From an uncultured Eubacteriales bacterium (GTDB lineage: Bacteria > Bacillota > Clostridia > Oscillospirales > Oscillospiraceae): 7,364 nucleotides of DNA. Of this stretch, positions 5,509 to 7,364 are shown one piece after another (position 1 is the stretch's first letter; the number at the start of each line of letters is the position of its first letter). A model generated the notes under the pieces. It did no database searches and was not told the origin of the DNA. It saw nothing but the letters and a program-made list of their open reading frames with translations. Location: NCBI GenBank assembly GCA_900549885.1, contig URQA01000123.1:1-7364 (forward strand), given 5' to 3'. The translations under genes and the position numbers were made by a program.

Positions 5509-5943
5509 CTATGTGCCGTTCGGTAGCAGCAGCTCCGGAGCGCTGGTTATGGTCTGTACCGGCTCCTGGAAGGCGCGGAATGCGCCATAGCTGAACAGTA
5601 TCAGCAGCAGATTGACTACGACAAAGGCGGCCAGGATGCCCAATACCAGGCGCAGAATAAACCGGCCCCGGCGGTTGCGGACGGCCAGCTGCTCATTGAT
5701 GCGGGCCAGCTGCTCTGCCAGCCGGTCCCGGTCAGCCTCATCCTCGGGGACATCCGCGCCCAGCAGGCGGCTCACCGTAGTGTCCAGCACCTCGGCCAAC
5801 CGGATGAGCATAGCCGCGTCCGGCACGGACAGGCCTTTTTCCCATTTTGAAATGGTTTGCCGTACAACGTTCAGCCGGACAGCTAGTTCCTCCTGGGACA
5901 GCCCTCGATCTTTGCGCAGGGCCTTTAAATTCTCGTGAAACAT
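5509..5943 (-). CDS. XRE-family regulator with a C-terminal transmembrane segment
   Basis: This 144-residue protein is a predicted membrane-anchored transcription regulator. Residues about 5-62 are a Cro/C1-type helix-turn-helix (ENLKALRKDRGLSQEELAVRL, then VRQTISKWEKGLSVPD as the recognition region). Residues about 66-93 are charged and probably helical (DEADRDRLAEQLARINEQLAVRNRR). Residues about 95-118 (FILRLVLGILAAFVVVNLLLILFS) are one hydrophobic membrane span, and a tail of about 25 residues would lie outside the cell if the N-terminus is cytosolic. The ATG at 5943 has AAGGAGG about nine bases upstream; the longer in-frame start at 6054 lies before the predicted promoter and gives no family sequence. 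It is transcribed divergently from the YfmF-like gene and a palindrome overlaps its -35 region, suggesting autoregulation. Its target genes and signal are unknown. XRE proteins with a terminal membrane helix are common in Firmicutes. Confidence 0.88.
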   Translation of the reverse strand: MFHENLKALRKDRGLSQEELAVRLNVVRQTISKWEKGLSVPDAAMLIRLAEVLDTTVSRLLGADVPEDEADRDRLAEQLARINEQLAVRNRRGRFILRLVLGILAAFVVVNLLLILFSYGAFRAFQEPVQTITSAPELLLPNGT

Positions 5944-5970
5944 AATATGTGACCTCCTTCTGATGGGCAC

Positions 5971-6000
5971 AGTGTAGCATATCCCCCGCCGTTGCGGCAA
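5971..6000 (-). promoter_or_regulatory. Probable promoter of the XRE regulator gene
   Basis: On the minus strand TTGCCG (6000-5995) and TACACT (5976-5971) are 18 bases apart, each matching consensus at four positions, and TGC precedes the -10 box (extended -10). The predicted start near 5964 leaves a leader of about 20 nt, just enough for the ribosome binding site. Confidence 0.55.
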
Positions 6001-6007
6001 GCAACGG
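5989..6007. promoter_or_regulatory. Palindromic candidate operator over the XRE gene -35 box
   Basis: CCGTTGC (5989-5995) and GCAACGG (6001-6007) are a perfect 7-bp inverted repeat with a five-base centre. The palindrome covers the predicted -35 hexamer of the XRE gene. Its length and symmetry suit a dimeric Cro/C1-type repressor, so autoregulation is a reasonable inference. Confidence 0.5.
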
Positions 6008-6018
6008 AAATGAACATA

Positions 6019-6039
6019 CCGGAATTTGTGTGTTTCCGG
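6019..6039. repeat. Second inverted repeat in the divergent promoter region
   Basis: CCGGAA (6019-6024) and TTCCGG (6034-6039) are perfectly complementary with nine bases between. The element lies between the two divergent promoters, 11 bases from the first palindrome. It differs in sequence from that palindrome, so it need not bind the same protein. Confidence 0.4.
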
Positions 6040-6095
6040 CGTAGTTTGGTCCATACGGAGAAAATATTAAGATTAGTGGCCGGGGAAAAAAGAGG

Positions 6096-6124
6096 GTGTC
6101 AAACGGAGAAAAATGATGTATAAT
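6096..6124 (+). promoter_or_regulatory. Promoter of the YfmF-like gene
   Basis: A consensus TATAAT (6119-6124) follows GTGTCA (6096-6101, four of six matches to TTGACA) with a 17-base spacer. The start is expected near 6131, giving a short leader that contains AAGGAGG six bases before the ATG at 6155. Confidence 0.65.
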
Positions 6125-6154
6125 ATTCAAGTATTCCCAAAAAGGAGGAAAGAC

Positions 6155-7364
6155 ATGGAGATGTTTCACAGGCCTTTGGCCGACGGCGTAGAGTTGGTGT
6201 CGGTCAGGACCGATAAATTCAAGACCGGGGTATTCAGCGTCTCCCTGGCGGTTCCCATGGCGGCGGAGACGGTGACGGGCAACGCCCTGCTGGGGGACGT
6301 GCTTTACCGGGGCAGCCGCGCTCACCCGGACATCGAGGCCATCTCCCGGGCCACGGACGAGCTGTATGGCGCGTCGGTTGGCCCTGGCGTCCGCCAGCGG
6401 GGGGAGAGTCAGTGTGTATGCTTCTCCGGCAGCTTCATCGACGACCGTTACTCCCTGGACGGTACTGCGGTGCTGGAACCAGCACTGGCCCTCACCGGGG
6501 AACTGCTGCTGGATCCGGATACGGCAGACGGCGCCTTCCGGACGGACTATGTGGCCGGCGAGGGGGCCAACCTGGCCGACCAGATCCGGGCCAGGGTGAA
6601 TGAAAAGCGGGGCTGGTCCATCTTCCGGCTCACGCAGGAGATGTGCGCCGGGGAGGCCTATGCCTTGGACAAGCTGGGGGACGCGGAGCAGGCGGAACAT
6701 ATGACCGCCGCCGCCCTGTGGGAGCGGTACCAGACCCTGCTGAGCCAGGCCAGGGTGGTGTTCTATTACGGCGGGGCGGCCCATCCGAACCGGGTGGAAG
6801 AGGCGGTGCGTGCCAGCTTTGCCCCCCTCATCAGGCCCCGGCTCGGGAAGCTGGAATGCCAGGTCAAGGCCCGGCCGGACGGCCCGGTTCGGCAGGTGGA
6901 GGACCGGATGGACGTGACCCAGGGCAAGCTGGCCATGGGCTTTCGCACCGGGGGGATCACCCTGGGCCACCCAGACTACCCGGCCTTATTGGTGATGAAC
7001 GCCCTGTATGGGGGGACTTCCACCTCCAAGCTGTTTCTGAACGTGCGGGAAAAGCTGTCCCTGTGCTACTTCGCCTCGTCCATGCTGGACAAGCTCAAAG
7101 GGCTGCTGGTGGTGTCCTCTGGGGTGGAGTTTGACAAGTTCGGCGTGGCCCAAGAGGAGATTTTGGCCCAATTGGAGGCGGTGCGCGGGGGACAGTTCTC
7201 TGATCGGGAGCTGGAGGCAGCCCGCAGGGCGGTGAGCAGTTCCCTGCGCTCGGCCCTGGACAGCCAGGGCCGGCTGGAGGACCACTGGACCACCCAGGCC
7301 CTGTCCGGCCGGGCGCTGGAGGGGCCGGACGCGCTGATGGACCCCGTGGAGCGGGGGACGGCGG
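6155..7364 (+). CDS. yfmF: M16 peptidase-like protein, EF-P modification-associated YfmF type (3' end beyond the window)
   Basis: The frame is open from the ATG at 6155 to the window end, giving 403 residues of a protein family usually about 420-430 long, so only the last few residues are probably missing. It has the two-lobed M16 (insulinase/pitrilysin) architecture. The N-lobe has LADGVELVSVRTDKFKT (8-24) and DELYGASVGPGVRQRGE (68-84), close to B. subtilis YmfF. The C-lobe has FRTGGITLGHPDY (263-275) and LYGGTSTSKLFLNVREKLSLCY (284-305), including the Arg/Tyr pair typical of M16 C-domains. The zinc motif HxxEH is absent where it should be, near residues 43-58, so this is the non-catalytic partner type. 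Such proteins pair with a zinc-binding M16 protein (YmfH) and have been linked to EF-P 5-aminopentanol modification. The partner, if present, would lie just downstream, outside this window. AAGGAGG precedes the start. Confidence 0.85.
   Translation, partial: MEMFHRPLADGVELVSVRTDKFKTGVFSVSLAVPMAAETVTGNALLGDVLYRGSRAHPDIEAISRATDELYGASVGPGVRQRGESQCVCFSGSFIDDRYSLDGTAVLEPALALTGELLLDPDTADGAFRTDYVAGEGANLADQIRARVNEKRGWSIFRLTQEMCAGEAYALDKLGDAEQAEHMTAAALWERYQTLLSQARVVFYYGGAAHPNRVEEAVRASFAPLIRPRLGKLECQVKARPDGPVRQVEDRMDVTQGKLAMGFRTGGITLGHPDYPALLVMNALYGGTSTSKLFLNVREKLSLCYFASSMLDKLKGLLVVSSGVEFDKFGVAQEEILAQLEAVRGGQFSDRELEAARRAVSSSLRSALDSQGRLEDHWTTQALSGRALEGPDALMDPVERGTA

Noticed and set aside
6097..6102. Perfect minus-strand TTGACA upstream of the XRE gene
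   Set aside because: The nearest -10-like sequence is about 21 bases away, too far. The hexamer overlaps the plus-strand -35 box and is probably coincidental.
5738..6970. Minus-strand 410-codon frame crossing the divergent promoter region
   Set aside because: It overlaps the XRE gene in another frame and the YfmF-like gene antisense, and runs through both promoters. Its sequence matches no protein family I recognise.

Overview
The window looks like chromosomal DNA from a G+C-rich Clostridia member, most probably an Oscillospiraceae-type gut anaerobe related to Flavonifractor or Pseudoflavonifractor. That assignment is inferred from the ylxM-ffh-rpsP-khpA-rimM-trmD order, strong GGAGG ribosome binding sites, the protein sequences and the G/C-rich third codon positions. 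No mobile element, CRISPR array, tRNA or rRNA is visible. Most of it is core housekeeping DNA.

Layout, left to right. (1) Positions 39-875, minus strand: a DegV-family (FakB-like) fatty-acid-binding protein with its own promoter at 910-938. (2) Positions 1034-5268, minus strand: one operon read right to left as ylxM, ffh, rpsP, khpA, rimM, trmD. Its strong promoter is at 5321-5349. It couples SRP-dependent membrane targeting (YlxM, Ffh) to ribosome and tRNA maturation (bS16, KhpA, RimM, TrmD). Three departures from the textbook operon are visible: TrmD carries a complete C-terminal GNAT acetyltransferase domain, a strong terminator-like hairpin separates khpA from rimM, and a 183-nt leader with several inverted repeats precedes rpsP. 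The ylqD and rplS genes found with this cluster in Bacillus are not present between or directly after these genes. (3) Positions 5375-5497: two tandem minus-strand terminators insulate the operon promoter from the upstream gene. (4) Positions 5509-5943, minus strand: a small XRE-type regulator with one C-terminal membrane segment. (5) Positions 5944-6154: a divergent promoter region with two inverted repeats. (6) Position 6155 to the window end, plus strand: a partial M16-peptidase-like protein of the YfmF type, lacking the zinc site.

I do not see a complete, previously undescribed system. The observations most worth following are the TrmD-GNAT fusion, the intra-operon attenuator, the rpsP leader, and the membrane-anchored regulator that shares a promoter region with the YfmF-like gene.
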